From NCBI GenBank assembly GCA_028818995.1, contig JAPPMR010000287.1, positions 1 through 6,316 on the forward strand: a stretch of DNA of 6,316 nucleotides, in the 5' to 3' direction. Positions 4,761 through 6,316 of this stretch are shown here, in pieces (position 1 is the first letter of the stretch; each line of letters opens with the position of its first letter). A program made the translations under genes and the position numbers. This DNA is from Candidatus Poribacteria bacterium (GTDB lineage: Bacteria > Poribacteria > WGA-4E > WGA-3G). Under the pieces are notes generated by a model. The model made no database searches and had not been told where the DNA came from. It saw only the letters and a list, made by a program, of their open reading frames with translations.

Positions 4761-5847
4761 TCTGTGACACAGCAGTTTTGGCTATGTCCTTTTTACTTTT
4801 TTTTAAATCCTTAGTCAATTGTAAAGCGATTACAATACCGCCAGCAATCACACCGCAATAGACGCTAAAAAATCGGTTCAGCAACACAAACGGTGTAATA
4901 AATTTCGCAGAAATAAGACTTTTCATTAATACACTTTTTGTGCCTTCTGCAAACCCACTTGCTCCAGGCGTTGGCATAAATAATACAACAAAATTATACA
5001 ACAATTCAACAATACACAGGTCCCATAGTGAGGCGTGTTCATTAACATTAAATGCTCTGATTACAAAATAGGCAGCGACAATACGTGCAGCGAAGAATCC
5101 ACAAGTAAGAACTAAACTAAAAAGGTAAGTCCATTTGTGATTTTGGAGAAGATCTCTGGCAAAAGTCCTATGTTCAGTCGTAATTTGTTCTACTTTCAGC
5201 TTTGCCCGTTCTAAGTAAGGAGCAATGGGTTTAAACCATTTTCCCACTCGATCAGAAAGCCAATAAAAAATACGAGAGACGATTTCTGGTTTAAAAAGCA
5301 GTAGAAGGAACGTAATAAATACGAGACCGAATATCAGAAAACTAAATAGACTTATCCATGTCGTCCCCTTCGGGATCCATTCCGGATCTAACAAGAGTAT
5401 ACCACTTGCAGAAAGAAATAAGATAATTAACGTAGAAAGGAAGGCTGCAATACCCGCTGTTATCGCACCTGATAGTGGTGCCCCAGAGCGAGCGTAAATA
5501 TAGAGATGACCGACTCCTCCAGTCTGGAAAGGTGTAATAGCAGATACACAGGTTGTTGCCAAAATAGCGCGACAACTATCCCGAAATTTAATCGTAGGGG
5601 CTACGATCCGAATAAAAATGTGAAATCGGAGACCACCGCACAACCAATCCAGGAACATGCACACGCATGCACCGATCAGAAATTCAAACCGCAATCCGAG
5701 GAATACTTGTATTAAATCTTCTGTCTTGTTTTCTATACTTTTTTGTGTGTCGAACCCCAAAAAGATGATTAATAACCCAACCAACGTAAATAACGTAAAA
5801 AGAATAACACCGCGAATCATTTTATCGCGGCTCATAGGGGCATGCAT
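4756..5847 (-). CDS. Lysylphosphatidylglycerol synthase TM region / UPF0104 family integral membrane protein
   Basis: This 363-aa inner-membrane protein of the UPF0104 family (PF03706) resembles the flippase-like domain of MprF, but lacks any aminoacyl-transferase domain. Hydrophobic segments lie at roughly 11-31, 50-68, 92-106, 126-153, 162-185, 240-264, 275-292 and 315-343. Two conserved family motifs are visible: TPFQTGGVGHLYIYARSG (105-122) and PTPGASGFAEG (292-302). The hydrophilic stretch 200-235 should form a cytoplasmic or periplasmic loop, and the tail after 343 is lysine-rich. The ATG at 5847 is preceded by AAAGGA (complement of 5860-5865) at 12 bases, slightly long; an in-frame ATG at 5835 has no visible ribosome site. 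It lies 58 bases after nadC on the same strand and may share its transcript. Family members are linked to lipid or polyprenyl-linked substrate translocation, but the substrate here is unknown. Confidence 0.85.
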   Translation of the reverse strand: MHAPMSRDKMIRGVILFTLFTLVGLLIIFLGFDTQKSIENKTEDLIQVFLGLRFEFLIGACVCMFLDWLCGGLRFHIFIRIVAPTIKFRDSCRAILATTCVSAITPFQTGGVGHLYIYARSGAPLSGAITAGIAAFLSTLIILFLSASGILLLDPEWIPKGTTWISLFSFLIFGLVFITFLLLLFKPEIVSRIFYWLSDRVGKWFKPIAPYLERAKLKVEQITTEHRTFARDLLQNHKWTYLFSLVLTCGFFAARIVAAYFVIRAFNVNEHASLWDLCIVELLYNFVVLFMPTPGASGFAEGTKSVLMKSLISAKFITPFVLLNRFFSVYCGVIAGGIVIALQLTKDLKKSKKDIAKTAVSQT

Positions 5848-5905
5848 AACGATCTAATTTCCTTTGTTATATGCGTTTTAGGAGTGTTATTCAAACGTGA
5901 GCATT

Positions 5906-6316
5906 CTATTTCTCAACAAGTGTTAACTTTAAACTGATGTCCAGCGGCATTGCCGAATGTGTCAAGGCACCAACAGAAATGAGGTCAACACCTGTAGAGG
6001 CAACAGCTTGAACCTGTTCCAAAGTTATACCACCTGAGGCTTCTGTCACCGCTTGGTTGGCAACTAATTTTACAACCTGTTGCATCATATCGAGCGACAT
6101 ATTATCTAAAAGTAAAATGTCAACGCCAGCATCAAGTGCTTCGTTGACCTGTTCAATAGTTTCGACCTCAACCTCAATTTTTGCGGTATGCGGGGCAGCT
6201 TCCTTCGCTCGTTTAACGGCGTTATGTATCCCCCCAGCTGCGACAATGTGGTTATCCTTAATTAGTATGCCATCGTAAAGTCCAAAGCGATGATTGTGTC
6301 CACCACCAACGCGGAC
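5906..6316 (-). CDS. nadC: Nicotinate-nucleotide pyrophosphorylase (carboxylating), quinolinate phosphoribosyltransferase, C-terminal part
   Basis: NadC converts quinolinate and phosphoribosyl pyrophosphate to nicotinate mononucleotide, CO2 and pyrophosphate in de novo NAD synthesis in the cytoplasm. The minus-strand frame is open to the window edge and gives 136 residues of a protein normally about 280-290 aa, so the N-terminal half is missing. Family signatures appear in order (numbered within the fragment): VGGGHNHRFGLYD (3-15) with the H-R pair, LIKDNH (18-23) with the active-site lysine, IEVEVE (47-52), DILLLDNM (66-73) with the aspartate, EASGG (92-96) and ISVGALTHS (113-121). It ends in TAG at 5906-5908. 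An internal ATG at 6100 is not the start, because conserved motifs lie upstream of it. The membrane protein gene follows 58 bases downstream on the same strand. Confidence 0.96.
   Translation of the reverse strand, partial: VRVGGGHNHRFGLYDGILIKDNHIVAAGGIHNAVKRAKEAAPHTAKIEVEVETIEQVNEALDAGVDILLLDNMSLDMMQQVVKLVANQAVTEASGGITLEQVQAVASTGVDLISVGALTHSAMPLDISLKLTLVEK

Noticed and set aside
5342..5575. A 77-codon minus-strand frame inside the membrane protein gene
   Set aside because: It is an alternate-frame shadow of a well-supported coding sequence and has no family features.
5906..6100. A separate 64-aa gene starting at the ATG at 6100 (minus strand)
   Set aside because: The frame continues upstream to the window edge with NadC motifs (VGGGHNHR, LIKDNH, EVEVE, LLLDN), so this is the tail of nadC.

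Overview
This is a bacterial window with moderately AT-rich genes and no rRNA, tRNA or CRISPR array. The left half (1-3352, + strand) holds three consecutive, closely related genes for the DNA polymerase III beta subunit (sliding clamp, DnaN). The first is cut by the window edge; the other two are complete. The right half (3686-6316, - strand) holds a 3-hydroxyisobutyrate/beta-hydroxyacid dehydrogenase family oxidoreductase, a multi-spanning membrane protein of the lysylphosphatidylglycerol synthase TM region (UPF0104/PF03706) family, and the C-terminal half of NadC (quinolinate phosphoribosyltransferase). The two blocks converge tail to tail.

The organism cannot be fixed from the sequence. 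The gene mix, the family-typical but divergent proteins, and the hairpin-rich, repeat-like spacers resemble uncultured environmental bacteria such as Candidatus Poribacteria. That is an impression, not a demonstrated match.

The unusual part is the clamp array. Most bacteria carry one dnaN, usually next to dnaA. Here three intact paralogs lie in tandem with gaps of 62 and 28 bases, and more copies could lie off the left edge. Copy 1 keeps much of the canonical peptide-binding pocket (RYYLNG, the proline of the YPPY stretch, C-terminal MPMR). Copies 2 and 3 have lost different pocket residues but keep full-length frames and conserved ring-forming regions. This suggests specialised or non-canonical clamps rather than decay. 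Patchy near-identity between different pairs of copies suggests local gene conversion.

The convergent spacer (3353-3685) is full of hairpins. It holds a roughly 200-base unit with imperfect terminal inverted repeats, flanked by 21-base direct repeats (one mismatch). The right-hand repeat is the actual 3' end of the dehydrogenase gene, so the unit looks like a small MITE-like insertion that duplicated the stop-codon region. The minus-strand genes have ordinary metabolic or membrane roles. nadC and the membrane protein may be co-transcribed, and the dehydrogenase has its own plausible promoter and a strong ribosome binding site.
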